From a virus, in IMG/VR virus record IMGVR_UViG_3300043466_001189, positions 1-57,895 of that record: a stretch of DNA of 57,895 bases. One strand, written 5' to 3'. Below the pieces are notes generated by a model. The model was not told where the DNA came from. It did not search any database and saw only the letters and a list, made by a program, of their open reading frames with translations. The position numbers were made by a program, and so were the translations under genes. Shown here in pieces: positions 47,597 through 56,200 of this stretch (its first letter is position 1; the number at the start of each line of letters is the position of its first letter).

Positions 47597-48565
47597 TTAG
47601 TTGAGTGAGATAAGACCTTTTTCAGTCAAGTAACCTTCTTCACCGATTGCGTCTTCACTCTGATACTCTTCCATAAATTCTTTCAAGTTTGGAATAACAT
47701 CAAAGTGTTCGTTCTTGAAATACACAAACAATGGGCGAGAGATAGTATACTTACCTGCCTTGATTGCATCATACTCAGGAGCAATACCATCAACTGTAGC
47801 GCCCTTTACAGTAGATGAACTTTCTTCAAGGAACGAATAGCCGAAGATACCAAGAGCATTTGGATTATTCTGTAGCTTCTGAATGATTAGAGTGTCATTC
47901 TCACCAGCTTCAATGAATGCACCATCTTCACGCATAGACTTACACATAGACTTTTCTTCATCTTCGGTAACAGTCAATTCGTTGGCCTTAATAGCAGCCT
48001 TACATGCCTTTTCCATCACAAGTTCTACAAACGAGTCGCGTGTACCAGAAGTAGGCGGAGGACCAAGCACTTCAATCTTACCATCAGGCAATGCAGGATT
48101 TACGTCCTTCCATGTCTTATATGGATTCTCAACAACTTCACCATCAATGATTACAAACTTAGCTAATGCACGATAGATATCATCTTTGGTTAAGTTCATA
48201 TCTTCATGTTCTTTTGCCATAGCAATAACGATAGCATCATAACCAATCTTGACTTCGGTTGTAGTTACACCGTTTGACTTACAAGTTTCAGCTTCGCTGT
48301 CCTTCATAGGGCGAGATGCGTTCACTGCGTCAGGATGTTCGTCACCAACACCAGCGCAAAACAACTTAATGCCACCGCCTGTACCAGTAGACTCAACAAC
48401 AGGAGTTGGTGCTCCAGATGTCTTACCGAACTGTTCTGCTACAGCAGTTGTGAAAGGATAAACTGTGGAAGAACCCACAATGCGAATAGTGTCACGGGAC
48501 GCATATGCTGCGCTAGTACCAAAAGCAATAAGAGCAACAGCCAAAATAATCATATTATTCTTCAT
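47597..48565 (-). CDS. pstS: PstS, phosphate-binding ABC transporter protein
   Basis: 322 residues from ATG 48565 (SD GGAG, 7 nt upstream). Signal peptide MKNNMIILAVALIAFGTSAAYA. RIVGSSTVYPFTTAVAEQFG, TGTGGGIKLFCAG, NASRPM and PPPTSGTRDSFVELV are the phosphate-binding loops. Known in cyanophages as an auxiliary gene that boosts host phosphate uptake. No pho box was identified; a terminator-like hairpin lies directly before the SD. Confidence 0.94.
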   Translation of the reverse strand: MKNNMIILAVALIAFGTSAAYASRDTIRIVGSSTVYPFTTAVAEQFGKTSGAPTPVVESTGTGGGIKLFCAGVGDEHPDAVNASRPMKDSEAETCKSNGVTTTEVKIGYDAIVIAMAKEHEDMNLTKDDIYRALAKFVIIDGEVVENPYKTWKDVNPALPDGKIEVLGPPPTSGTRDSFVELVMEKACKAAIKANELTVTEDEEKSMCKSMREDGAFIEAGENDTLIIQKLQNNPNALGIFGYSFLEESSSTVKGATVDGIAPEYDAIKAGKYTISRPLFVYFKNEHFDVIPNLKEFMEEYQSEDAIGEEGYLTEKGLISLN

Positions 48566-48581
48566 ACATTTCTCCATAATA

Positions 48582-48612
48582 AAACTGAGGGAGACCATTC
48601 CCCCTCAGTATG
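48582..48612 (-). terminator. Terminator-like hairpin just before pstS
   Basis: ACTGAGGG/CCCTCAGT 8-bp stem, 10-nt loop, TTTT on the minus strand. The SD of pstS begins about 5 nt after the T-run, leaving no room for a separate promoter. Confidence 0.75.
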
Positions 48613-48620
48613 TAGTTTAG

Positions 48621-48770
48621 TTACCAGTTACTTCTTTGTGCATGAGACATTCGGTCCCATTCACGCTGAAGGTATTCAAGATGTACTTGATCTGTAGCTT
48701 GACTTAGAAAGTCATGCATACGTTCTTGTTGACTGCGAACAGAAAACAATTTCTTTAAGTATTTGACCAT
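48621..48770 (-). CDS. Small DUF3563-like protein (49 aa)
   Basis: 49 residues: MVKYLKKLFSVRSQQERMHDF then LSQATDQVHLEYLQREWDR. Resembles short DUF3563-like proteins of proteobacteria. ATG overlaps the hsp20 stop (TAATG). Function unknown. Confidence 0.65.
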   Translation of the reverse strand: MVKYLKKLFSVRSQQERMHDFLSQATDQVHLEYLQREWDRMSHAQRSNW

Positions 48771-49264
48771 TACTTGTCGCCATACTTTTCTGATAAGAAC
48801 TGCTTTGTCGCTTCACCATTATGTGAATCTTCTTTTTCACCAATGTTGATCTTCTTTGGCTTCTTCTCTTCAGGAATGAAGCGTTCAAGCCAAATCTTGA
48901 GCATACCGTTGATCAAGTCTGCATTCTTGACTTCAACTGTATCTGCAAGTGTGAACTGTCGAGTGAATGCTCGTTCTGCAATACCCTTGTAGATATAGTC
49001 AGCATCTTCTGATGAGACATTACCCTTGATGGTAAGTGTACCATCTTGCAGTTCAAGTTCAAGATCCTGCTTACCGAAACCGGCCACAGCCAACTCAATC
49101 ACATACTTATTTTCATCAACCTTCTTGATGTTATATGGAGGATAAGTTGGAATCTTAGGCATGGCTTCACTCATCTCAGCAAGACGCTTGAGAATAGGTT
49201 CAAAACCAATTGTTGTGTTGAATTGCTTAGAAAAAGAAAAAGGATCGTAGATTAACTTGTGCAT
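48770..49264 (-). CDS. Hsp20-family small heat-shock chaperone
   Basis: 164 residues. The alpha-crystallin domain is visible: YPPYNIKKVDENKYVIELAV, FGKQDLELELQDGTLTIKG, AERAFTRQFTLADTVEVKNAD and GMLKIWLERFIPEE (C-terminal I-x-I-like). Common in T4-like cyanophages; protects folding of phage proteins. Confidence 0.94.
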   Translation of the reverse strand: MHKLIYDPFSFSKQFNTTIGFEPILKRLAEMSEAMPKIPTYPPYNIKKVDENKYVIELAVAGFGKQDLELELQDGTLTIKGNVSSEDADYIYKGIAERAFTRQFTLADTVEVKNADLINGMLKIWLERFIPEEKKPKKINIGEKEDSHNGEATKQFLSEKYGDK

Positions 49265-49317
49265 TTGTAACTCCTATTAAGCAAGTTGTTTAGTTATAGC
49301 TTCCCATTAGGCGAAGC

Positions 49318-49387
49318 TGGAGCGGGGGTAAGACTTGACACTCACATCGTTTGATTGGAACCAACCGTTTTCATTAAACTACCCCGC
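49318..49387 (-). pseudogene. Degenerate tRNA-Gly-like element
   Basis: 70 nt with GCGGGG/CCCCGC acceptor, TCC-type loop GTTCCAA, encoded CCA. T-loop TGTCAAGT and the anticodon stem deviate and the 6-7 bp pairing is imperfect. Either a decaying copy of tRNA-Gly(TCC) or a tRNA-like RNA. Confidence 0.5.
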
Positions 49388-49448
49388 ATAAGTGAGATAC
49401 GCATTACTTCATTCTCACATCAATATATAGACAACATTTTAGACAATT

Positions 49449-49820
49449 TTAAGATTTTGGACTACCATCAACTACAGTTTCTTCAGAAGAAGAGATTGGA
49501 TGATATATACCATCAGCAACATATTCATCATCTTGACGAGCTAATCTTTTACCTTCTACATAGACAAATGATGAGCACACTACCATAGGAGGTATATGCA
49601 CGGGACAACCGCAAGGAATTGTAGTGTGACCAGTCATCTTATCACCAAATCTAACTACACCATAAGGCGGATTACCTACAAAGACCGTAGATGATCCTTC
49701 ATCTGTAGCTTGAGTTGATGGATTATCACACCTTGGTAAACCACTCGGACATATTGTACCTGGTGTACCGTCTGGTGCTGCTACAGTATCTATACCACCC
49801 TTACGTGCTAGTCCTGGCAT
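49449..49820 (-). CDS. PAAR-domain spike-tip protein
   Basis: 123 residues. MPGLARKGGIDTVAAPDGTP, STVFVGNPPYGVVRFGDKM, TGHTTIPCGCPVHIPP and SSFVYVEGKRLARQDD show PAAR motifs and Cys/His metal ligands (as in T4 gp5.4). Sharpens the baseplate spike for membrane puncture. TAATG overlap with dUTPase. Confidence 0.93.
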   Translation of the reverse strand: MPGLARKGGIDTVAAPDGTPGTICPSGLPRCDNPSTQATDEGSSTVFVGNPPYGVVRFGDKMTGHTTIPCGCPVHIPPMVVCSSFVYVEGKRLARQDDEYVADGIYHPISSSEETVVDGSPKS

Positions 49821-50392
49821 TACACTACCTTTCTTGGTCTTCCTCTGCCGCGCTTAATCGGTAGAACAATTTCTAAATCACCTGAAAGAGAGACACCAGT
49901 TGAACCTAGACCACCAACTCTATCTGTCTTCTTATTTGGCGCATCAAAAATTTCCCATAGAACATACTCTTCTTGCTTGATTAATTCTGCTTGTGCGATA
50001 CGATCACCATCAAGAATTGAATAATCTACATCTGACAAGTTTGCTATGAGAATGAATGTTTCTTCAACATAATCTGAATCAATCACGGCTTCCATATTTG
50101 CAAGAACAAGACCCTGCTTTAAAGATAGACCTGATCTTGGATGAATACGAACAGAGTATCCCTTTGGGATATCAAAGATCAATCCAGTAGGCAACATAGC
50201 ACGATCACCAGGCATGATACGAGCTTTACCATTACTCATTTGTCGTGTGTAAGGTGCATTGTATTGATTGTATCCTTTGAATTCAAATTTACCAGCACTC
50301 TGAAATGAGATATCAAAACAAGCCGACTGCCTTGTTGCGAACTTTGGTAATACGATATTAGGATGTGTCTTGTAAACGCTCAATCTATTCAT
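49820..50392 (-). CDS. dut: dUTPase
   Basis: 190 residues from ATG 50392, chosen for GGAG 6 nt upstream; a longer in-frame start exists at 50410 and beyond. Motifs: ATRQSACFDISF (1), IHPRSGLSLKQGL (2), EAVIDSDYVEE (3), RIAQAEL (4) and TDRVGGLGSTG (5). Hydrolyses dUTP to dUMP. A C-terminal RGRGRPRK AT-hook-like tail is unusual. Confidence 0.93.
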   Translation of the reverse strand: MNRLSVYKTHPNIVLPKFATRQSACFDISFQSAGKFEFKGYNQYNAPYTRQMSNGKARIMPGDRAMLPTGLIFDIPKGYSVRIHPRSGLSLKQGLVLANMEAVIDSDYVEETFILIANLSDVDYSILDGDRIAQAELIKQEEYVLWEIFDAPNKKTDRVGGLGSTGVSLSGDLEIVLPIKRGRGRPRKVV

Positions 50393-50412
50393 AATATACT
50401 CCGTTGTCATTA

Positions 50413-51729
50413 TTATCTTGAAATTTCTTCCCAATCCATGGAACCATGAACTTCTAAACCATCAGTCACTCCTGTAACTGAGAGAGTTAGAGGATAACCA
50501 GCTGTACCATTCAAAGAATCTCTTTCTAACTGGAACTTAAATAGTGCTTCTTTTAGAATATCGGTCGGCACGGAACTCTGAGTATCTGATGCCATATATC
50601 CTTGAGCCATTACTACGCCACCAGTTACAACATTGTTTGCTACCATGTTATATTCAACAGCCGAATCTGTACCAGCAGATGTAAACGTGTTATTAGCCAA
50701 TGTTCCGTTACGAATGACTTTCCATAAAAACTTACCGTTATTACCAATACCCATTACTGATAATGCAGTAAGAATAACTATAGCATCTTTTCTGTCAGCT
50801 TTCAATCGTATTGATGCAACAACATAGTCTGTACCAGCAATAGGCAAGTTTCTAGGTGTTTTTATTTCTGTACCAATAGCCTGCTGGAATCCTCTGAGTT
50901 CGTAACCACCTTCTGAGATGACAGTAGAACACACCTGCTTCAATATGCTATTGTTGCCTGTAGTACCAACATTCCTAATCTCATATCTCAGAGGCAGAGA
51001 TGCAGTAGTCATATATGTAGAAGTGATGCGATTGGCGTGATGAAAAGAGTGGCAGTGAATTAGTTGACCGTCGATTACAAATCCACAACGAACAGAACCA
51101 AGACCTAACCATTCAATATCTGTAAAGAGAATTTGTGCTTTACTCAAGTCTAAAGTTCTCTGAGATGGGCTACCCTCTACTGCACCAAGAAGTGTGTCTA
51201 TATTCCAATCTGCTTGTGCAACTCTATTTTCAGTCACTACGCCAGATGATAAACTTCTTTCAACAAAATAGATATCGTTGTTGGCCTGTTCTAGGTAGAT
51301 GCCGTTGTTTGCACCAAAGTATCCGACACGTTGTATTAGATTTGTCTGAGCATTGGCCATTACAAACGTATTCATTACCTGTAATGATTTACCAGGTTGA
51401 TATGAGAAGACTTTGGTTGTCTCACGGATAATTTCTTGACTGCTAGTTGTACCAACAGAGAGATTGATTAGACCTTCGTTAGGAGAGAATGTGATTGTGG
51501 TACCAGAACTATTAGACTGTACCCAAAGTCCGTTGTCTCTATATCTGTGAGATGAATCGAATAGGGTTAATGGCATAGAAACTCTAGAACGACCAAATGC
51601 GTCTACGGACATACCAGACGGATTAGCTGGACCAACAAGATTGCCGTATTGATCGGCTAACATCATGACTTCAAAGATTGTAGTCTCTTGTGGTAGATAC
51701 TTGTGAGTATCTTTACGGAACTGTGCCAT
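50413..51729 (-). CDS. Conserved T4-like phage virion protein (438 aa)
   Basis: 438 residues. N-terminus MAQFRKDTHKYLPQ, then NPSGMSVDAFGRSRVSMP and beta-rich segments with VMNTFVMANAQTNLIQRVGYFG. This is the kind of conserved virion protein found in T4-like cyanophages, structural and non-enzymatic. Role not known. Confidence 0.75.
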   Translation of the reverse strand: MAQFRKDTHKYLPQETTIFEVMMLADQYGNLVGPANPSGMSVDAFGRSRVSMPLTLFDSSHRYRDNGLWVQSNSSGTTITFSPNEGLINLSVGTTSSQEIIRETTKVFSYQPGKSLQVMNTFVMANAQTNLIQRVGYFGANNGIYLEQANNDIYFVERSLSSGVVTENRVAQADWNIDTLLGAVEGSPSQRTLDLSKAQILFTDIEWLGLGSVRCGFVIDGQLIHCHSFHHANRITSTYMTTASLPLRYEIRNVGTTGNNSILKQVCSTVISEGGYELRGFQQAIGTEIKTPRNLPIAGTDYVVASIRLKADRKDAIVILTALSVMGIGNNGKFLWKVIRNGTLANNTFTSAGTDSAVEYNMVANNVVTGGVVMAQGYMASDTQSSVPTDILKEALFKFQLERDSLNGTAGYPLTLSVTGVTDGLEVHGSMDWEEISR

Positions 51730-51730
51730 A

Positions 51731-52135
51731 CTATTCTTCCTTGCGTTTCTTGCCTATATTATATTTAGCTACAAGATTCCACTCGGACTTTTCTTTATGT
51801 GAAATGATCTTGATTTGACTTAGCGGTGAGACAGGATCTTTGGACTTTTCTTCATCTACAAGATTTGCTAGATTCCATTCATGAAGCAGATTAGCAATCG
51901 TATTCAATCGACCACGATCTTCATCCGAAAAGTCTGATTGTTTACCATCCAATATGAATAGCTGTTTGAAGTGTACTATGTAGTACTTACCCTGCTTGTG
52001 GAGAATATGACAGGATTGATATAGTGTCTTTTCTTTTTTTGAGGCTACACCGATGCGCGAAAGCGTTTCTTTAATCTTTAAGAAGTCATCTGGTTCATTT
52101 AGCGTTACCTCCACGAGTTCGCTTAGATTTATCAT
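51731..52135 (-). CDS. regA: RegA translational repressor
   Basis: 134 residues. LNEPDDFLKIKETLSRIGVAS, KTLYQSCHILHKQGKYYIVHF and FKQLFILDGKQSDFSDED align visibly with T4 RegA. Represses early gene translation by binding RBS regions. SD AGGTGG before ATG; ends TAG. Order 44-62-regA as in T4, with one insertion. Confidence 0.95.
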   Translation of the reverse strand: MINLSELVEVTLNEPDDFLKIKETLSRIGVASKKEKTLYQSCHILHKQGKYYIVHFKQLFILDGKQSDFSDEDRGRLNTIANLLHEWNLANLVDEEKSKDPVSPLSQIKIISHKEKSEWNLVAKYNIGKKRKEE

Positions 52136-52514
52136 TCAAACCACCTTTATCTATTCTTTTTCTTATCTCATTTATCTGGTCATTTGAAAGAATTTTCATA
52201 GCTTCCTTTGCCTTTTCATCAGAGTACTGGTAGTACTCTTTGATAACTTCTATGTCATCAGCACTATCTTTTTTATGCCATTTCTGAAAAGGTCTTTTAT
52301 ATGACCTGATAGTATTTAGCAGATAGTGAAATTGAAGAAGCTTATCTGTATTTGGCATCTTGTTCATCTCATTTGAGAACAGAATGCAGTCATAATGATA
52401 TGACAAAGCACGGTTGATAATGAATGGATTGTATTCTTTTTCATTATCAACCGTTATGACGTTCTTCTTTGTTTGCAGTATTGCAGGCACAACTTCTTTG
52501 AATAGATCAGTCAT
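52095..52514 (-). CDS. 62: Clamp-loader small subunit, T4 gp62-like
   Basis: 139 residues from ATG 52514 (TAATG). NPFIINRALSYHYDCILF and SNEMNKMPNTDKLLQFHYLL are gp62-like. Works with gp44 to load gp45. Confidence 0.9.
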   Translation of the reverse strand: MTDLFKEVVPAILQTKKNVITVDNEKEYNPFIINRALSYHYDCILFSNEMNKMPNTDKLLQFHYLLNTIRSYKRPFQKWHKKDSADDIEVIKEYYQYSDEKAKEAMKILSNDQINEIRKRIDKGGLNDKSKRTRGGNAK

Positions 52515-52978
52515 TAATTCCACTCCGAAACTGAGTATCTTTGAAGTATCTTACACTCTTCTTCAGTCATAGAAAAGAGTTCTTTCATGCTTTCTTGCTT
52601 GATAGGTATGAGTATCATATCTCTACCATCTTTCGTCTGATAGCCACTATACTGCATCTTCTTTGACTCAATGGCATAGACTTTACCAGTGCTGAAATGC
52701 TCTCTCTTTTTTGTTGGTATTGAAACAAAGAATACCCAGTCAGCATTGAGACACTTCTTAAGCTGGTTTTGCTTGAACGAAAATGAATCCTTGCTGACAA
52801 AGGGCACCTGAGTTTTGACCTCAATCTTCTTGTTCTTTACAATCATGTCTTTCTGACTGTCATACTGATCAATAGATGCCTCAACTACAACACCCTTTCG
52901 ACTGAAGTAGTTGAGGACTATTGTCTCACCAGCGCGACCTAGCTTTGCCTGTAGACTATCGCTGTCAAACATATTCAC
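52514..52978 (-). CDS. PD-(D/E)xK-like endonuclease candidate between gp44 and gp62 genes
   Basis: 154 residues. DQYDSQKDMIVKNKKIEVKT gives D...D...ExK (E in KIEVK), then SFSFKQNQLKKCLNADWVFFV, a layout seen in small restriction-endonuclease-like proteins. It interrupts the T4 44-62 order. Homing or repair nuclease both possible. Confidence 0.7.
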   Translation of the reverse strand: MNMFDSDSLQAKLGRAGETIVLNYFSRKGVVVEASIDQYDSQKDMIVKNKKIEVKTQVPFVSKDSFSFKQNQLKKCLNADWVFFVSIPTKKREHFSTGKVYAIESKKMQYSGYQTKDGRDMILIPIKQESMKELFSMTEEECKILQRYSVSEWN

Positions 52979-53903
52979 ATTCTACCATCATCTCAGTCAG
53001 ACATGCAACAAGATTGATCTCTTGATCTGCAACGAAAGCCGACTGATACTGATACTTGGCAATGACGATGACAGCTTGAGGTATGAACTCAGGCTTGATG
53101 CTTTCTGACAAGCTATCGTAGATTTTACGAAACACTCTTGCTGGATCAATGTCAGAGTTCATGACAACCCACTTTCGCATTTCACCGAAGTTCTTTTCTT
53201 TTAGGTATTTAACCAGTTCACCAATCTTACGAACATCGGACAGTTGAGCAACAATCCCAGCATCAAGAGAACCAGAAGAACTATAACGCTGTAATTCATT
53301 AAGAGTACGGCGATAGTCAGGGAAATACTTTTCGATAATCTTAACAAGAACTGTCTTATCATATGTCACACCTTCTTCGGTAAGAATGAATTGAAGTCTC
53401 TTGAATAGTTGAGACGCCATTTCTTTCTTCTCTTCATTCTTAAGAGCAAATTCAATGACAGAGCAACGCGAGTGAATAGCATCAATCAGCTTTGCTTTGT
53501 AGTTGCATGTTAAAATGAACGTACAGTTATTGGAAAACTCTTCGATGGTGCCGCGCATTGCGGCTTGTGCCTCACCAGTCAGATAGTCGGCTTCATCTAG
53601 TATGATGACCTTCTTACCTGAAGTGAGAGATATCGTAGATGCATAGCCACGAATAGTTGTTCGTAGCATATCAATACCACGACTTTCTGATGCGTTAATG
53701 TACAGATGGTTGATACCAATTTCATCACACATTGCTCTGGCTACTGTTGTCTTACCGACACCAGCAGAACCAGTCAGCATGAGATTTGGTATCTCTTTCT
53801 TGTTCACAAATTCTTGAAAGACGTTCTTCAATCTCTCAGGAAGAATACAGTCATTAATCTTTTGAGGGCGATACTTTTCGACCCATAGGAAGGATTCGTT
53901 CAT
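52965..53903 (-). CDS. 44: Clamp-loader large subunit, T4 gp44-like
   Basis: 312 residues from ATG 53903. AAA+ motor: Walker A LTGSAGVGKTTVAR, Walker B KKVIILDEADYLTG, and SRC arginine finger in AIHSRCSVIEF. Loads the sliding clamp. Confidence 0.95.
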   Translation of the reverse strand: MNESFLWVEKYRPQKINDCILPERLKNVFQEFVNKKEIPNLMLTGSAGVGKTTVARAMCDEIGINHLYINASESRGIDMLRTTIRGYASTISLTSGKKVIILDEADYLTGEAQAAMRGTIEEFSNNCTFILTCNYKAKLIDAIHSRCSVIEFALKNEEKKEMASQLFKRLQFILTEEGVTYDKTVLVKIIEKYFPDYRRTLNELQRYSSSGSLDAGIVAQLSDVRKIGELVKYLKEKNFGEMRKWVVMNSDIDPARVFRKIYDSLSESIKPEFIPQAVIVIAKYQYQSAFVADQEINLVACLTEMMVECEYV

Positions 53904-54111
53904 CAATTTTATCCGTCATGTTCTGAAAGAGTTCTTTGGCACCAGCACCACCAATATTTTGAATGTAGATTTCTTTGGCGGTCACTAGCATGTTTGATGC
54001 AAGCATTAGGACATCTAGAACATTATCGCTCATCATGATTGCATTGTCAATTGGCACCATGAGTTCAGCCATACGTTCTACAGTCTGTTTTCTTTTCTCT
54101 TCTTCAGTCAT
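53854..54111 (-). CDS. Small conserved helical protein (85 aa)
   Basis: 85 residues, helical (VERMAELMVPIDNAIMMSDN). Overlaps gp44 by 50 nt. Not recognised; a T4-like phage conserved type. Confidence 0.65.
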   Translation of the reverse strand: MTEEEKRKQTVERMAELMVPIDNAIMMSDNVLDVLMLASNMLVTAKEIYIQNIGGAGAKELFQNMTDKIDERILPMGRKVSPSKD

Positions 54112-54589
54112 AGATCAATCTTTCATTATAGCGTGTTTTTAGCAATGCTGCGACACACTCATCAACTCTATTCATATCATATTTGAAATTCTCAAATGTT
54201 GGAATTTCATCTCTGTGTAAAACTTTAATCATGAAAGTGTCGGTCGATTTCACACCATGTTGTCTCGCTTTCTTTGCTGCATAGTGATCTTCATCATCTC
54301 GTGATCTATCTTGAAGTTCTTTGATAAATCTATAGATGCGCTGGGCAATGCTGTTGTTTGAATGTCCAGTGTACAGTGCTTCTAGCTTGTTATCAAGCTT
54401 TCTGTAGATCACATAAATTCCAGCGTGGTTCAAAGATACTTTTTGATTATTACCAGCAACGCTGTATGAGATGATGTTATCAGCATCAATATGCATCTGA
54501 TAAAATGGCTTTCTGATACCAAGTGTGACCAGTTTCCTGGCCACATCTCGGTAACTCATGTATGTGTCACCATACAAGTCAGTTGGCAT
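54104..54589 (-). CDS. GIY-YIG nuclease-like protein
   Basis: 161 residues. NHAGIYVIYRKLDNKLEALYTGHSN has the GIY-YIG pair (GIYVIY, LYTGHS), then RIYRFIKELQDRSR. Lies in the replication operon; could be homing or repair-type endonuclease. Lacks NUMOD C-termini. Confidence 0.75.
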   Translation of the reverse strand: MPTDLYGDTYMSYRDVARKLVTLGIRKPFYQMHIDADNIISYSVAGNNQKVSLNHAGIYVIYRKLDNKLEALYTGHSNNSIAQRIYRFIKELQDRSRDDEDHYAAKKARQHGVKSTDTFMIKVLHRDEIPTFENFKYDMNRVDECVAALLKTRYNERLIYD

Positions 54590-54876
54590 TACTTCATGAC
54601 TCCATCATAGAACTCTTCGAAGCGGCGCTGATCTTCTTGCTCTTGTGCATAGTTTGCCTTGAAGTAGACCTTAGCCATGCGACGAATAGTCTTCTTATCA
54701 ACACCAGTCTTTTCAGAGACATCATCAATAGCTGTCTTCTGGAAATCTCTCTCAGATGCAATCCGTGTCATACTATCATTCAATTCACGGATTGAATTGC
54801 GAAGGCGATCCTTCTGTTCATTCGTGAGAGATGAAATGCTAACATAGTTCTGCTGATTGTGTCCAATACCGCTCAT
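54589..54876 (-). CDS. DsbA-like dsDNA-binding protein
   Basis: 95 residues. SIRELNDSMTRIASERDFQK, SEKTGVDKKTIRRMAKVYFKANY and RRFEEFYDGVM resemble T4-type DsbA, a late-promoter binding protein. It lies just upstream in order of gp45. TAATG overlap. Confidence 0.7.
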   Translation of the reverse strand: MSGIGHNQQNYVSISSLTNEQKDRLRNSIRELNDSMTRIASERDFQKTAIDDVSEKTGVDKKTIRRMAKVYFKANYAQEQEDQRRFEEFYDGVMK

Positions 54877-55541
54877 TACTTTGCCTCCAATGCGATGAAA
54901 TACCTGATCTTGTCCTTAAAGATGCCACTTCTGCAAGTGAACTTTGCAAACGCACCAAACTCAATCTCTACATCATAATCAGCAGGAAGAAGCTTGATGT
55001 TCTCAACCTTGAATGTGGCAGCGAAATCTTCACCGTTATAATCATTCAACTTGATTGACGCATAGTTTGATGTATCAACATTCTTGATATGTGTGTGCAG
55101 TCTGATTTCACCATCTTTACCAATCAAAGAGATGTTGCTGAAATTATTCATTGCAGCAAGACGAAGAAACTTCTGTAAAACATTATTGGTCAATACGAAC
55201 GAAGCATCAACCTTCTTCATCTTCAGTTCCTTATCTGGCGGACTGATGATGTTGCTAGTCGGCGATGAGTAATAATTCAATTCGATTTCACCGTCACTCA
55301 TCACAATTCGATTATCATAAAAAGTCAGTTCGGCATCACCCAGTGCTGAGACGTTACCTAAGAACTGGTTGAAATCATAGATGCCAAGCTGAAACGGAAT
55401 AGATTCTTCAAAAGTTGCTTCAGCAAGAACCGACTTCTCAGAAGAAATCGTTCTCTGTACATTTCCTTTATTGAGGACAAGACCTGAATTGATTGAAGCA
55501 AAATTCTTTAGAACAACAAGAGTGTCTTCACTAAACTTCAT
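54876..55541 (-). CDS. 45: Sliding clamp, T4 gp45-like
   Basis: 221 residues. MKFSEDTLVVLKNFASINSG, IPFQLGIYDFNQFLGNVSAL and CRSGIFKDKIRYFIALEAK match gp45 clamps. Trimeric ring for polymerase and late transcription. Confidence 0.94.
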   Translation of the reverse strand: MKFSEDTLVVLKNFASINSGLVLNKGNVQRTISSEKSVLAEATFEESIPFQLGIYDFNQFLGNVSALGDAELTFYDNRIVMSDGEIELNYYSSPTSNIISPPDKELKMKKVDASFVLTNNVLQKFLRLAAMNNFSNISLIGKDGEIRLHTHIKNVDTSNYASIKLNDYNGEDFAATFKVENIKLLPADYDVEIEFGAFAKFTCRSGIFKDKIRYFIALEAK

Positions 55542-55558
55542 AATATAACTCCTTATAG

Positions 55559-56200
55559 TTAAGCTGCAATGTTAGCAGGATTTCGTGGACCTGTAAAGAC
55601 TTTTAGCATGTGAGCCACATCACCTTCAAGCATGGAAACAGTTCCTGTGTTATGCAGTTCATGATCCATGATTGAACCAATCCATGCCCACTCAGAATAG
55701 TGAATTGGATAATCAATCATCAGATCAGTATTACCTTCTTTGTTGGCATGATAAGCAACATCATACCACTCAGGGTCAAGGCCGCGCTTCACACGAATTA
55801 CAAAGCCACCCTTATCTTGAATGAACTTGATTTCGTTTGGAAAACGAACGTCAGCAATAACTACATTAGGATATAGTTCCATCTTACGTTCAAGTGAATA
55901 GACCCACAAGTCTTTATGGAAGACATCACGACCTGCTTCAGTGCCCATCATCTGTAGAGCAAGACGAGGAGAAATGTTGTAACCAAATCTCTTTGACCAC
56001 CATTCATCTGGAATTTCTCGCCATGCACGACTTTCATCTGTATCACCTTCTAGAAGACCACGCGGCCATCCGAAGATGGCCGCTGTAGCATCCTTTACAG
56101 TGTCAGCAAAAGAGAGCTTGTGAAAAGAATATTTGTTCACAAGTACATCTGCAACAGTACCCTTACCTGAACCAATAAATCCAACTACACCAATAATCAT
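55559..56200 (-). CDS. 1: Deoxynucleoside monophosphate kinase, T4 gp1-like
   Basis: 213 residues. P-loop IIGVVGFIGSGKGTVAD, LSFADTVKDATAAIFGW, LLEGDTDESRAWRE and VIADVRFPNEI match phage dNMP kinases. Makes dNDPs, supporting replication; TAATG linkage. Confidence 0.92.
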   Translation of the reverse strand: MIIGVVGFIGSGKGTVADVLVNKYSFHKLSFADTVKDATAAIFGWPRGLLEGDTDESRAWREIPDEWWSKRFGYNISPRLALQMMGTEAGRDVFHKDLWVYSLERKMELYPNVVIADVRFPNEIKFIQDKGGFVIRVKRGLDPEWYDVAYHANKEGNTDLMIDYPIHYSEWAWIGSIMDHELHNTGTVSMLEGDVAHMLKVFTGPRNPANIAA

